Source: DASSJT01 sp035691065
Lineage (GTDB): Bacteria > Actinomycetota > Actinomycetes > Actinomycetales > Dermatophilaceae
Reading direction: 5' to 3'
Length of the DNA: 64,000 nt
Assembly (NCBI GenBank): GCA_035691065.1
Contig: DASSJT010000073.1
Location: forward strand, 1 to 64,000
Position 1 is the stretch's first letter; each line of letters opens with the position of its first letter. Below, one piece after another: positions 54,092 through 62,606 of this stretch. A program made the position numbers and the translations under genes. The notes beneath the pieces were generated by a model. That model did no database searches, was not told the origin of the DNA, and was given only the letters and a program-made list of their open reading frames with translations.

Positions 54092-55612
54092 CTAGACGAG
54101 CGTCCGGGCGTCGAGGGCGGGAAACGTGAGGTCGGTCAGTGCTTGCCGGCGAGCCTCTTCGAGGGCGTCGTGCCGTCGGCCGTCCTCGATCAGCTGGGCC
54201 AGGCCGTGGAAGTCTCGTCGGTGCTCCGACTCGCGGCGCCGCGCATAGTCCACCGACTGACCGCGACTCGCCAGGAACGCCCAGTCGGAGGACAGCGCGT
54301 TGAAGAGCGTCCGCAGCAGCTGGTCGAGATCGGGCCGACGCACGCGGAGACGGCCGTGTTCCCCTTCCCTGTGCATCAGGTCGACCCAGCGACGCTGCAT
54401 CCAGAAGCCTTCACGTGCGATGTCCGTGACCGCGGGGCCGTTCCACACCGAGAAGTCCTTCCCGGCTCCCCAAGAGCCCTCGCCGAGCTGCAGCTCGCCG
54501 GCCACCATACCGGCCTCGATTGCCTTGGCGACCGTCGTGACGGTGACCCCGGACTTCCTGAGGGCTCGGACGGCCTGGCCGAGGAACGCCGGCCCTTCAT
54601 GCCACCAGTGCCCGAACAGCTCGGTGTCGTAGGCGGCCACGACCAGGGCCGGGTGGCCCAGGGCCACAGCCATGGACTCGAGGCGGTTGCGGACCGAGCT
54701 GACGAAATGCTCCACGTCTTTGGCCACCTGGCGGCCCGCCGCCTCCGGGTCGTAGGGGACCTTGTCGTCAGGCCCAGCGTCGGGAGAGGTCACCGCCCAC
54801 AGCCGCAGACCGGTTGACTCCTCGCGGGCGTGGAAGTCGCGGTATGCCGCGGCCGCCGGGTAGCCGTCACGCGAGGACCAGACCAGGTTTGTCACCTCGA
54901 GGTCGCGGGGAACGGCGACGACGCGGTGGCCGGCCACGCGCCACGCGGCATGCGGATGGCCGCCGGCGTCCCGCACCGTCTGCTCGTCCACGAGGAAGTG
55001 CCCGACTCCCGCGCTGTCGAAGTGCTCGCCGAGCCAGGGCGAGAAGCCGCACTCGGGCGACCAGATGCCGGTTGCGCGGGCCCCGAGGCGCCACGCGCCG
55101 TCCGTGAGCCCGGCCTTGAGGGCGGCCCTGGCGACCTCAGGCAGGGTGAGCGGGAGGAAGGGATGGGCTGCCGGGCCGCCCAGCAGCTCGACCACTCCGG
55201 CGTTCCGGAGCGAGGTGAGGACGGAGGAGCCCCCGGCGCTCCAGCGGGTCTCCAGGAGGTCCCCGGCTCGCCGAGCCTGGCGGTACTCGTGCTCGGCCAC
55301 CCGTCGGTGGTCCTCGTCCTCGGCGAACCCCATCTCGCGGGTGCGCAGCTCCCACATCGCCGCCCAGGTACGGGTGTCGGCGAGCATCTGCTCGTGGTCC
55401 AGCTGGGCGGCCAGGATCGGGGTGACCCCCAGGGTGAGGACGTCGCGGTGGCCCTCCTCGGCCAGGCTGTCGAGCTCGGCCACGAGCGGGACGTAGGACT
55501 CGCCCACGGCCTGATGCAACCACTCCTCACCGAGCGGCCACACCCCGTGGCCCGGCAGCCACGGCAGGTGGGAATGGAGCACGAGGCAGAAGGCCCCGGG
55601 AACGGTGCTCAT
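54092..55612 (-). CDS. GH57 1,4-alpha-glucan branching/hydrolase family protein
   Basis: A 506-residue glycoside hydrolase family 57 protein, the type represented by Rv3031 of M. tuberculosis (implicated in methylglucose lipopolysaccharide and glucan synthesis). Features are FCLVLHSHLPWLPGHGVWPLGEEWLHQA at the N-terminus, the nucleophile Glu in TGIWSPECGFSPWL, the second catalytic Asp in VVAAYDTELFGHWWHEG and GEGSWGAGKDFSVWN. A C-terminal helical domain (LDQLLRTLFNALSSDWAFL) is typical for branching GH57 enzymes. It is followed by a methyltransferase gene and the divergent etfBA, the same order as Rv3031-Rv3030-Rv3029c-Rv3028c. Confidence 0.92.
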   Translation of the reverse strand: MSTVPGAFCLVLHSHLPWLPGHGVWPLGEEWLHQAVGESYVPLVAELDSLAEEGHRDVLTLGVTPILAAQLDHEQMLADTRTWAAMWELRTREMGFAEDEDHRRVAEHEYRQARRAGDLLETRWSAGGSSVLTSLRNAGVVELLGGPAAHPFLPLTLPEVARAALKAGLTDGAWRLGARATGIWSPECGFSPWLGEHFDSAGVGHFLVDEQTVRDAGGHPHAAWRVAGHRVVAVPRDLEVTNLVWSSRDGYPAAAAYRDFHAREESTGLRLWAVTSPDAGPDDKVPYDPEAAGRQVAKDVEHFVSSVRNRLESMAVALGHPALVVAAYDTELFGHWWHEGPAFLGQAVRALRKSGVTVTTVAKAIEAGMVAGELQLGEGSWGAGKDFSVWNGPAVTDIAREGFWMQRRWVDLMHREGEHGRLRVRRPDLDQLLRTLFNALSSDWAFLASRGQSVDYARRRESEHRRDFHGLAQLIEDGRRHDALEEARRQALTDLTFPALDARTLV

Positions 55613-55690
55613 GGGGGGCCAGTGTGCACCACCGACGGTGCAGGACGGATGCCGGTCCAGCCGGACCGGGACGCTGGTCCATTCCGGGCG

Positions 55691-56467
55691 TCAGCGTGCC
55701 TGCGCCACCAGTACGACGTCAAGGCTCTCGTCGAGCGCCTCGGGCGAGAGCGTGAAGTCGCCGACAGTGACGGACGCCACCATCTCCGCCAGGGGCTTGG
55801 GCCACTCCTCGGGGGGAGCCGAGAGCTGCGCACGGGTGATCGGGCCATGTGACGCCTCCCACGCAGCGAGCCTCGGCCCATGGCGCAGGCCGAGCACGCT
55901 CTCGACCGCCAGGCCAGGAGCCCAGCGGCCCACGTCGCCCACCAGCTCCGCCGCGTCGTACTCACGCGAGTGGAACACATTGTCCGGCTTCGCGCGGCGC
56001 CCCAGCCCGGGGGAGAAGGTGAGCCGGTTGGGAGTGGAGAGGATCACGGTCGCGGCCGGCCGGCATACCCGCAGGAGCTCGCGCACGTAGTCAGTGGGAG
56101 ACCAGATGTGCTCGATCGTCTGGAGCGATACCACGAGGTCGAAAGCATTGGTGGACAAGGGAATCGATGTCAGACCTGCACGCACGTATGCCGTGTGCCC
56201 ACCTCCGTGGACCGCGCTCGCGTGCGCTGTGGCGTGCGGGTCATAGTCGATCCCGACCGCGTGCGTGCCGGACCAGTGCTGGGCCAGGCACGCGGTCCCG
56301 TAGCCCTCGCCGCAGCCCGCATCGAGGATCATCGACGGCTGCTCCGTGACCCACTCTCGACAGGCCGCGTAGACCACCTCGTGGCGGCGGAACCAGTAGT
56401 TCTCGTGCCACACGCCGGGCGCGGTGCGCTCGCCCGTCAGCGGGAGCACGGGTGTGCGCACGATCAC
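55691..56467 (-). CDS. SAM-dependent methyltransferase, Rv3030-like by position
   Basis: A 258-residue class I methyltransferase: motif I ILDAGCGEGYGTACLA near 47-62, AVGIDYDPHATAHA, post-motif LSTNAFDLVVSLQTIEHIWSPTDYVRELLRVCRPAATVILSTPN. The N-terminus (GERTAPGVWHENYWFRRHEVVYAACREWV) and position next to the GH57 gene and divergent etfBA match Rv3030 of M. tuberculosis, thought to methylate in methylglucose lipopolysaccharide synthesis. Whether this organism makes such a polymer is unknown. One VCR-phase GGCATAC copy and one Ala-Tyr copy of the octamer lie inside the gene. Confidence 0.87.
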   Translation of the reverse strand: MIVRTPVLPLTGERTAPGVWHENYWFRRHEVVYAACREWVTEQPSMILDAGCGEGYGTACLAQHWSGTHAVGIDYDPHATAHASAVHGGGHTAYVRAGLTSIPLSTNAFDLVVSLQTIEHIWSPTDYVRELLRVCRPAATVILSTPNRLTFSPGLGRRAKPDNVFHSREYDAAELVGDVGRWAPGLAVESVLGLRHGPRLAAWEASHGPITRAQLSAPPEEWPKPLAEMVASVTVGDFTLSPEALDESLDVVLVAQAR

Positions 56468-56624
56468 CTCCTGCGGGCTCTCGGGCCGAGCCTAGGGGCG
56501 GTTAGCCTCGTGGGTGTCAGGCATCACGCGGACGAGCCGTTCGCTGCCACCGCGCTGGCTGTCAGGATGAGTGCTGACCACTCGAACCAACCCCATTCAC
56601 CATGGAGAAGAGGACGATCCACGC

Positions 56625-57407
56625 ATGAACATCGTCGTCTGCGTCAAGTACGTGCCGGACGCGCAGTCCGACCGCACGTTCAACGAGTCCGACAACACCA
56701 CAGACCGCGTTGGCGTTGACGGGCTGCTCTCGGAGCTCGACGAGTACGCCGTCGAGGCGGCGCTCAAGCTGGTCGAGGCAGGCGACGGCGAGGTCACCGT
56801 GGTGACCGTCGGTCCGGACCGGGCCGCCGACGCGCTGAAGAAGGCCCTCCAGATGGGCGCCGACAAAGCCGTCCACGTCAGCGACGAGGCCATCCACGGC
56901 TCCGACGCGGTAGCCACGTCGCTCATCCTGGCCGAGGCCATCAAGAAGGTCGGGCAGCCCGACCTCGTGCTGACCGGCATGGCCTCGACCGACGGCACCA
57001 TGAGCGTGGTCCCGGCGATGCTTGCCGAGCGCCTCGGCCTGCCGCAGGCGACGTTCGCCTCCGAGCTGGCCGTCGAGGACGGCCAGGTCACGATCCGCCG
57101 GGACGGGGACTCCGCTTCCGAGACGATCGTCGCCCCGCTGCCGGCGCTGGTGTCCGTCACCGACCAGATCAACGAACCGCGCTACCCCTCGTTCAAGGGA
57201 ATCATGGCCGCCAAGAAGAAGCCGGTCGAGAACTGGACTCTGGCGGACCTGGGCGTCGACGCCGCACAGGTCGGCCAGGACGCGGCCTGGACCAAGGTCG
57301 AGTCCTTCACCAAGCGGCCGCCGCGCGAGAAGGGCCAGATCATCACCGACGAGGGGGACGGCGGCACCAAGCTCGCCGAGTTCCTCTCCGCCCAGAAGTT
57401 CATCTGA
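56625..57407 (+). CDS. etfB: Electron transfer flavoprotein beta subunit
   Basis: Beta (FixA-type) subunit of ETF, which accepts electrons from acyl-CoA dehydrogenases; 260 residues. It opens with NIVVCVKYVPDAQSDRTF and holds LSELDEYAVEAALKLVEAGDGEVTVVTVGPDRAADALKKALQMGADKAVHV (AMP-binding region). VLTGMASTDGTMSVVPAMLAERLGLP follows, with a C-terminal VESFTKRPPREKGQII. The ATG at 56625 follows AAGAGG at a rather long distance. The gap to etfA is 26 bases, so the two are co-transcribed from the region divergent to the methyltransferase. It serves the many acyl-CoA enzymes of this chromosome segment. Confidence 0.95.
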   Translation: MNIVVCVKYVPDAQSDRTFNESDNTTDRVGVDGLLSELDEYAVEAALKLVEAGDGEVTVVTVGPDRAADALKKALQMGADKAVHVSDEAIHGSDAVATSLILAEAIKKVGQPDLVLTGMASTDGTMSVVPAMLAERLGLPQATFASELAVEDGQVTIRRDGDSASETIVAPLPALVSVTDQINEPRYPSFKGIMAAKKKPVENWTLADLGVDAAQVGQDAAWTKVESFTKRPPREKGQIITDEGDGGTKLAEFLSAQKFI

Positions 57408-57433
57408 GCCGACGAGGAAGAGAGGTAGTACTC

Positions 57434-58390
57434 ATGGCTGAAGTTCTCGTTCTGGTCGACCACGCCGAGGGAACCGTTCGCAAGACGACGTCCGAGCTCC
57501 TGACCATCGCCCGCCGCCTGGGCGAGCCGAGCGCCGTCTTCGTCGGCGAGGGCCTCGACGCGGCCAAGGGCACGCTGGCCGCCTACGGCGCGCAGAAGGT
57601 CTACTCCGTCACCAACCCGGAGATCACCCAGTACCTCGTGGCCCCGCAGGCCGAGGTCCTCGCCACCCTGGTCGACAAGGTCTCCCCCGCAGCGGTGCTC
57701 ATTCCCGCCAACGCCGCCGGCAAGGAGATCGCCGCACGTCTCGCCATCAAGACCAGCTCCGGCCTGATCACCGACGCGGTCGACGTCCAGGCGGGTGCGA
57801 GTGGGGTGGAGACCGTGCAGTCGGTGTTCGCGGGCTCCTACACGGTCAAGGCGACCGTCACCAAGGGCACGCCGATCATCGCGGTCAAGCCCAACTCCGC
57901 CTCACCCGAGGAGGCGCCGGGCGCGGCGGCCGTCGAGGACCTCGACGTGGCCATCTCCGACCTGGCCAGGTCGGCTCGCATCACCGAGTCCAAGCCCAAG
58001 GAGAACACCGGACGGCCCGAGCTCACCGAGGCCGCGATCGTGGTCTCCGGTGGTCGCGGCACCGCCGGCGACTTCTCGCCGGTCGAGGCGTTCGCCGACT
58101 CCCTCGGCGCGGCCGTCGGCGCCTCGCGCGCCGCGGTCGACGCGGGCTGGTACCCCCACACGTCCCAGGTGGGACAGACCGGCAAGCAGGTCTCGCCGCA
58201 GCTGTACGTGGCCTGCGGCATCTCCGGCGCGATCCAGCACCGCGCGGGCATGCAGACGTCCAAGACGATCGTCGCGGTCAACAAGGACGAGGAGGCGCCG
58301 ATCTTCGAGCTCGTCGACTTCGGCGTCGTGGGCGACCTGTTCCAGGTGCTCCCGCAGGCCACCGAAGCGGTCAAGGCGGCCAAGGGCTGA
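57434..58390 (+). CDS. etfA: Electron transfer flavoprotein alpha subunit
   Basis: Alpha (FixB-type) FAD-binding subunit of ETF, 318 residues. The N-terminal domain (VLVLVDHAEGTVRKTTSELLTIARRLG) is followed by the FAD domain: AAIVVSGGRGTAGDF, VGASRAAVDAGWYPHTSQVGQTGKQVSPQLYVACGISGAIQHRAGMQTSKTIVAVNKDEEAPIFELVDFGVVGDLFQVLP. All typical FAD contacts are retained. GAAGAGAGG at 57416-57424 is the ribosome-binding site of the ATG at 57434. The transcription unit ends in a strong hairpin at 58429-58468. Confidence 0.96.
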   Translation: MAEVLVLVDHAEGTVRKTTSELLTIARRLGEPSAVFVGEGLDAAKGTLAAYGAQKVYSVTNPEITQYLVAPQAEVLATLVDKVSPAAVLIPANAAGKEIAARLAIKTSSGLITDAVDVQAGASGVETVQSVFAGSYTVKATVTKGTPIIAVKPNSASPEEAPGAAAVEDLDVAISDLARSARITESKPKENTGRPELTEAAIVVSGGRGTAGDFSPVEAFADSLGAAVGASRAAVDAGWYPHTSQVGQTGKQVSPQLYVACGISGAIQHRAGMQTSKTIVAVNKDEEAPIFELVDFGVVGDLFQVLPQATEAVKAAKG

Positions 58391-58406
58391 CCCGCAGCTT
58401 TGCTCG

Positions 58407-58426
58407 TATGCCGGCTGGCCGGCATA
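58407..58426 (+). terminator. Octamer-derived hairpin after etfA
   Basis: TATGCCGGC (58407-58415) pairs with GCCGGCATA (58418-58426). The right arm ends in GGCATAT, one base off the usual heptamer. It precedes the longer etfA terminator by two bases. Confidence 0.5.
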
Positions 58427-58428
58427 TC

Positions 58429-58468
58429 GCGACAAGGTCCGGACCCCGCTGGGTCCGGACCTTGTCGC
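58429..58468 (+). terminator. Strong intrinsic terminator of the etfBA operon
   Basis: Seventeen-base perfect stem, arms 58429-58445 (GCGACAAGGTCCGGACC) and 58452-58468, with loop CCGCTG, followed by TTTC. It is the best rho-independent terminator in the window. Confidence 0.88.
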
Positions 58469-58509
58469 TTTCGGGGACGGCGGCGTGCGTCCGGGGCAAT
58501 GATGGCTTC

Positions 58510-58971
58510 ATGAGCGCGCACGAGCTGGCGGTCCGGCACGAGGTCGTCGTCGGCCTGGACCAGGAGTCTGCGTTCGAGCTCTTCACGGCCCACATCGGGC
58601 GGTGGTGGCCCATGGCGACCCACTCCGTCTTCGGGGCGGGCGGGAGCGTGGCTTTCGAGGGCGATGGTGGCGCCGGTACGGCTTGGACCCGCGTGGTCGA
58701 GCGGCACCCCGACCGGCCGCCGGCGACCTGGGCCGAAGTGGTCGAGTGGGAGGCGCCGGACCGGCTCCGGCTGGCGTGGCACGCCGGGACGCTCCAGGAG
58801 GAGGCGACCGACCTGCTCGTCGTCTTCGGCGCCGAGGGCACCATGACGCGGGTCGCGTTGGAGCAGACCGCGTGGGAGCGTCCGCACGACCGGGACCAGG
58901 CGCTGGCCACCTACGAGGAGGAGTGGCCCGAGGTCATGAGCCACTTCGTGGAGGCCGCCGTTCCCGCCTGA
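58510..58971 (+). CDS. SRPBCC (AHSA1-type) domain protein
   Basis: A 153-residue START/SRPBCC-fold protein of the AHSA1 group, which bind hydrophobic ligands or help chaperones. The family layout is visible: an opening strand (LAVRHEVVVGLDQESAFELFTAHIGRWWP), GAGGSVAFEGDGGAGTAWTRVVERHPDRPPATWAEVVEWEAPDRLRLAWH and a long C-terminal helix (DRDQALATYEEEWPEVMSHFVEAA). The ATG at 58510 is used since the conserved domain starts there. The gene is separated from etfA by the strong terminator and has its own transcription, perhaps shared with nothing else. The ligand is unknown. Confidence 0.85.
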   Translation: MSAHELAVRHEVVVGLDQESAFELFTAHIGRWWPMATHSVFGAGGSVAFEGDGGAGTAWTRVVERHPDRPPATWAEVVEWEAPDRLRLAWHAGTLQEEATDLLVVFGAEGTMTRVALEQTAWERPHDRDQALATYEEEWPEVMSHFVEAAVPA

Positions 58972-59178
58972 CTCCCGTCGGACTCGGGACCAGACTGCCG
59001 TCCAGAACGGGTTGTGCTCTCCCGGTCCCTCGGCCGAGGTCTCATCGCTCAGGGCGCTCCGAAACGTACGCCCAGAGGTCACGTTGACGCGGTGGAATGA
59101 GCGAAGCTCCCTGCACTCAGAGCTGTCCGGGCGAGTGCCCGAGGGGCCCGCCCAGGGCTGCGCCCGTAGAATCGTGCG

Positions 59179-60363
59179 GTGACCGCCTACCTCGACCATG
59201 CGGCGACGACCCCGATGCTTGCCGCGGCGATCGAGGCAATGAGCGAACAGATGAGGGCGGTCGGCAACGCCTCATCCCTGCACACGTCCGGTCGCATGGC
59301 CCGCCGCGTGGTGGAGGAGTCCCGCGAGCGGCTCGCCCGCGCCATCGGCGCCCGTCCGTCCGAAGTGATCTTCACCGCCGGCGGCACCGAGGCCGACAAC
59401 CTGGCGATCAAGGGCACCTTCTGGGCCCGCCGCAAGGCTGATCCCACACGCACCCGGCTGGTCGTGAGTGCCATTGAGCACCACGCCGTGCTCGACTCGG
59501 TCGAGTACCTCGTGAAGGAGGAGGGAGCCGAGGTCACCTGGGTCGAGCCGAGCCCACTCGGCGTGGTGAGCAGCGATGCCGTTCGGTCGGCGATCGGCGA
59601 CAGCCCTGAGACGGTGGCCCTGGTCAGCGTCATGTGGGCCAACAACGAGGTCGGCACGGTCCAGCCGGTGCGAGAGATCGCCTCGGTGGCGCACGAGTTC
59701 GGCATCCCCATGCACACGGACGCGGTGCAGGCACTCGGAGACCTTGAGGTGGACTTCGCGGCCAGCGGTGCCGACCTCATGACCCTGAGCGGCCACAAGT
59801 GCGGCGGCCCGACGGGCATCGGCGCCCTGGTGGCGAGGCGCGACGCCCAGCTCGTGCCGTTGCTTCATGGTGGGGGACAAGAACGCCAGGTCCGCAGCGG
59901 CACGCTCGACGTGCCGGCCATCCGGGGCTTCGCAGTCGCCGTCGATGCATCGGCCGCCCAGCGCGAGTCCGAGGCCGCGCGGCTGGTCGGCCTGCGCGAT
60001 CGGCTCATCGAGTCGGCGGTGAGCTTGGGGTACGACATCACCGTGACGGGCCTGTGGAAGGCCGGCGACGGCATACGACGCCTGCCCGGCAACGCCCACC
60101 TCCTGGTGCCCGACTGTGAGGGTGACTCGCTGCTCTACCTCCTCGACGCCGCAGGCGTCGAGTGCTCCACCGGGTCAGCGTGCCAGGCCGGGGTGCCACA
60201 GCCGAGTCATGTCCTGCTGGCCATGGGGTATACCGAGGCTCGGGCGCGCGGCGCGCTACGCCTCACGCTTGGCCACACCTCGACCGACGAGGACGTCGAC
60301 GCGTTCCTGCGTGCGCTGCCCGGTGCGGTCGAGCGCGCGCGGCGGGCGCACGGGGTCGCGTGA
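59179..60363 (+). CDS. Cysteine desulfurase
   Basis: PLP enzyme that transfers sulfur from cysteine to acceptor proteins for Fe-S clusters and thiolated tRNA; 394 residues, NifS/IscS class. Seen are YLDHAATTPM at the N-terminus, TAGGTEADNLAIKG, SAIEHHAVLD (His stacking on PLP), the PLP Lys K207 in SGHKCGGPTG and the active-site Cys in VECSTGSACQAG (C335). GTG 59179 fits the family start. It lies upstream of mnmA with one gene between, the same relation as Rv3025c-Rv3024c, so a likely role is supplying sulfur for 2-thiouridine formation by MnmA. Confidence 0.94.
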   Translation: MTAYLDHAATTPMLAAAIEAMSEQMRAVGNASSLHTSGRMARRVVEESRERLARAIGARPSEVIFTAGGTEADNLAIKGTFWARRKADPTRTRLVVSAIEHHAVLDSVEYLVKEEGAEVTWVEPSPLGVVSSDAVRSAIGDSPETVALVSVMWANNEVGTVQPVREIASVAHEFGIPMHTDAVQALGDLEVDFAASGADLMTLSGHKCGGPTGIGALVARRDAQLVPLLHGGGQERQVRSGTLDVPAIRGFAVAVDASAAQRESEAARLVGLRDRLIESAVSLGYDITVTGLWKAGDGIRRLPGNAHLLVPDCEGDSLLYLLDAAGVECSTGSACQAGVPQPSHVLLAMGYTEARARGALRLTLGHTSTDEDVDAFLRALPGAVERARRAHGVA

Positions 60364-60464
60364 CCTGCCTCACGCCCTGAGCGCCGAATCTCGCGCGGTT
60401 GCTCCACTCGGCGACCGATCCCCGGTATGGTCGTGCCGACCGTCCCCCTGCACTGAGGTCATCC

Positions 60465-61223
60465 ATGTCCGAACGACGCGATGCCCCTGCGCGCCACGCC
60501 TCGGGCCATGTGCGACGCCTGCCAGATCTCGGCTTTGCCGGGCCCATGTCGGCGAAGAGCGCCAAAGTAATGGTGGGCTTCGGCCTGCTGCTCGGCGCCG
60601 GTACGACGACCGTGGCCACGGCCGAAGGCACTCTGCCGGCCGACCGCTCGACGGAGCTCGCCGCCAGCACCCGGACTGCGGCCATGTTCGCCGATGGCCG
60701 AGGTGACCGGGCGGCGTCACGGTCGATCGCCCGGGCTGCGCTTCCGGCGGTCGTGGCACCGCAGGCCAGGTCGGGGCCGATGCAGCCGTCGTTCGGTGCC
60801 CTCGGGTTCACGGCGGATGCGAAGAACACCAAGAAGCCGGCCGCCCCGGACTCACCCGCCGGTCTGGTCACCGCCGACGCGCGGCTCCTGGCGGAGGCGA
60901 AAGCGCTTGGGCTGGGTCCCAACGCCCAGCGCGTCTACGTCGCCATTCGCACGGCGTTCCCCGAGATCGGCACGATCGGGGGCTACCGGGCGGGGGACCC
61001 TGGCGACCATGGCACGGGGCACGCCGTGGACATCATGTGCACCAGCTCCCAGGGCGACCGCATCGTCATCTACCTGCAGGCGCACGCCGCCGAGCTGAGC
61101 ATCAAGTACCTCATCTGGGAGCAGCGCATCTGGTTCCCGGGAACCACCACCTGGCGCCTCATGGAGGACCGCGGGAGCATCACCGCCAACCACTACGACC
61201 ACGTGCACGTCTCGGTCTACTGA
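60465..61223 (+). CDS. Secreted protein with ARB-07466-like/M15-like C-terminal domain
   Basis: A 252-residue protein. A basic N-terminus is followed by a hydrophobic segment (VMVGFGLLLGAGTTTVATA, ~36-54), indicating export or anchoring, then ~85 Ala-rich residues. The C-terminal domain has KALGLGPNAQRVYVAIRTAFPEIGTIGGYR, DHGTGHAVDIM and NHYDHVHVSVY. The H-x6-D and H-x-H pairs resemble the zinc ligands of M15/VanY-like peptidases, and the layout matches the domain called ARB-07466-like in actinobacterial annotations. A role in cell-wall remodelling is inferred. It sits between cysteine desulfurase and mnmA with no functional link apparent. Confidence 0.8.
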   Translation: MSERRDAPARHASGHVRRLPDLGFAGPMSAKSAKVMVGFGLLLGAGTTTVATAEGTLPADRSTELAASTRTAAMFADGRGDRAASRSIARAALPAVVAPQARSGPMQPSFGALGFTADAKNTKKPAAPDSPAGLVTADARLLAEAKALGLGPNAQRVYVAIRTAFPEIGTIGGYRAGDPGDHGTGHAVDIMCTSSQGDRIVIYLQAHAAELSIKYLIWEQRIWFPGTTTWRLMEDRGSITANHYDHVHVSVY

Positions 61224-61367
61224 CGTTCGGTACGCCGTTGGCGTGCCATCTGCCTCGACGGTGCTGCCACGCCCCGTTGGCTGGCGGGAGTGGTCGGCGC
61301 GGTGTAGCAGCCACAGGCCGTGCCGGTTGCGGCCAGCGGCCGCGCGGGTATTGGGCTTCCGGTCTCG

Positions 61368-61443
61368 CACTGCGCGGTACCGGTTACCGGACCGATGAGG
61401 CATGGCGTGCTGGGCCGACGGCGCGCCCACTGCGCGGTACCGG
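61368..61443. repeat. Two 16-base repeats exactly 60 bases apart
   Basis: CACTGCGCGGTACCGG occurs at 61368-61383 and 61428-61443. Both contain the palindrome CCGGTACCG-like core GGTACC, and both are followed by T(T/G)ACCGG-like sequence. They lie in the 251-base gap before mnmA and end 31 bases from its start codon, next to a single GGCATAC (61450-61456). Confidence 0.75.
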
Positions 61444-61474
61444 CTGACCGGCATACCCCCTCTATCCTTGGACG

Positions 61475-62557
61475 ATGCGCGTCGTAGCTGCCATGAGCGG
61501 CGGGGTGGACTCCGCCGTCGCCGCCGGGCGCATGCTCGACGCCGGACATGAGGTCGTCGGCGTGCACTTGGCGCTGAGCCAGAGCGCGGCGACGCTGCGT
61601 GAGAGTGCGCGCGGGTGCTGCACGATCGAGGACGCCGGGGACGCGCGCCGCGTCGCCGACATGCTTGGTATCCCGTTCTACGTCTGGGACATGGCTGGTC
61701 GGTTCAAGCGGGACGTTGTGGACGACTTCGTGGCGGAGTACTCGGCGGGGCGCACCCCCAATCCGTGCCTGCGCTGCAACGAGAAGATCAAGTTCGCGGC
61801 ACTGCTGGACAAGGCCATGGCTCTGGGGTTCGACGCTGTGGCCACGGGTCACTATGCCCAGATGGTTGAGCGGCCGGACGGTCGCAGGGAGCTGCACCGA
61901 GCTGTCGACACCGCGAAGGACCAGTCCTACGTGCTGGGGGTGCTGACCGCCGAGCAGCTGGCCCGGTCGTTCTTCCCGCTCGGCGACACCACGAAGCCGC
62001 GGATTCGCGAGGAGGCGGCTCGCCGCGGCTTCTACGTTGCTAACAAGCCGGACTCGCACGACATCTGCTTCATCTCAGACGGCGATACGCGGGCCTGGCT
62101 CACCGAGCGCTTGGGTGAGCAGTCCGGTGACATCGTCGACGCGTCCGGTGCCGTGGTCGGGCGGCATGCTGGCGCCTATGCGTACACCGTGGGGCAGCGC
62201 CGAGGCCTCGGTCTGCCGCGCTCGTCGATGGACGGTGAGCCGCGCTATGTCGTCGACGTCGACGCACGCTCCAACACAGTGGTGGTCGGCACCGCAGGCC
62301 TGCTCGGAGTGAATGCGCTGACCGGTGAGCACGCGCGCTGGTGCGGAGAGGCTCCCGAGGGCATCGTCCCGGTTGGCGCCCAGGTGCGAGCCCACGGGCA
62401 GGAGGTGCCCGCAACGGCGTGGGCAGACGGTGACCGCGTCGAGGTGCGGCTTGAGTCTCGGCTGCGGGGCGTGGCACCCGGCCAGTCGGTGGTGCTGTAC
62501 GAGGGCACGCGGGTCGTCGGCTCCGCAACCATCGCATCGGCACGGCTCGAGCGCTGA
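61475..62557 (+). CDS. mnmA: tRNA-specific 2-thiouridylase MnmA
   Basis: Thiolates U34 of Lys, Glu and Gln tRNAs, using ATP and sulfur relayed from cysteine desulfurase; 360 residues. The PP-loop ATP motif is AMSGGVDSAVAAG at residues 6-18. The catalytic Cys C98 lies in NPCLRCNEKIKF and the second Cys C198 in SHDICFISDGD. TGHYA, AKDQSYVLGVL, LGDTTKPRIREEA and GQRRGLGLP are also diagnostic. The ATG at 61475 begins the first strand directly. The typical partner Tus proteins are not in view. Confidence 0.96.
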   Translation: MRVVAAMSGGVDSAVAAGRMLDAGHEVVGVHLALSQSAATLRESARGCCTIEDAGDARRVADMLGIPFYVWDMAGRFKRDVVDDFVAEYSAGRTPNPCLRCNEKIKFAALLDKAMALGFDAVATGHYAQMVERPDGRRELHRAVDTAKDQSYVLGVLTAEQLARSFFPLGDTTKPRIREEAARRGFYVANKPDSHDICFISDGDTRAWLTERLGEQSGDIVDASGAVVGRHAGAYAYTVGQRRGLGLPRSSMDGEPRYVVDVDARSNTVVVGTAGLLGVNALTGEHARWCGEAPEGIVPVGAQVRAHGQEVPATAWADGDRVEVRLESRLRGVAPGQSVVLYEGTRVVGSATIASARLER

Positions 62558-62606
62558 CGCCTCGGCACGTGAACCGGCTTGGTGAGGCCGTGGCGTCCTC
62601 CGGCGC

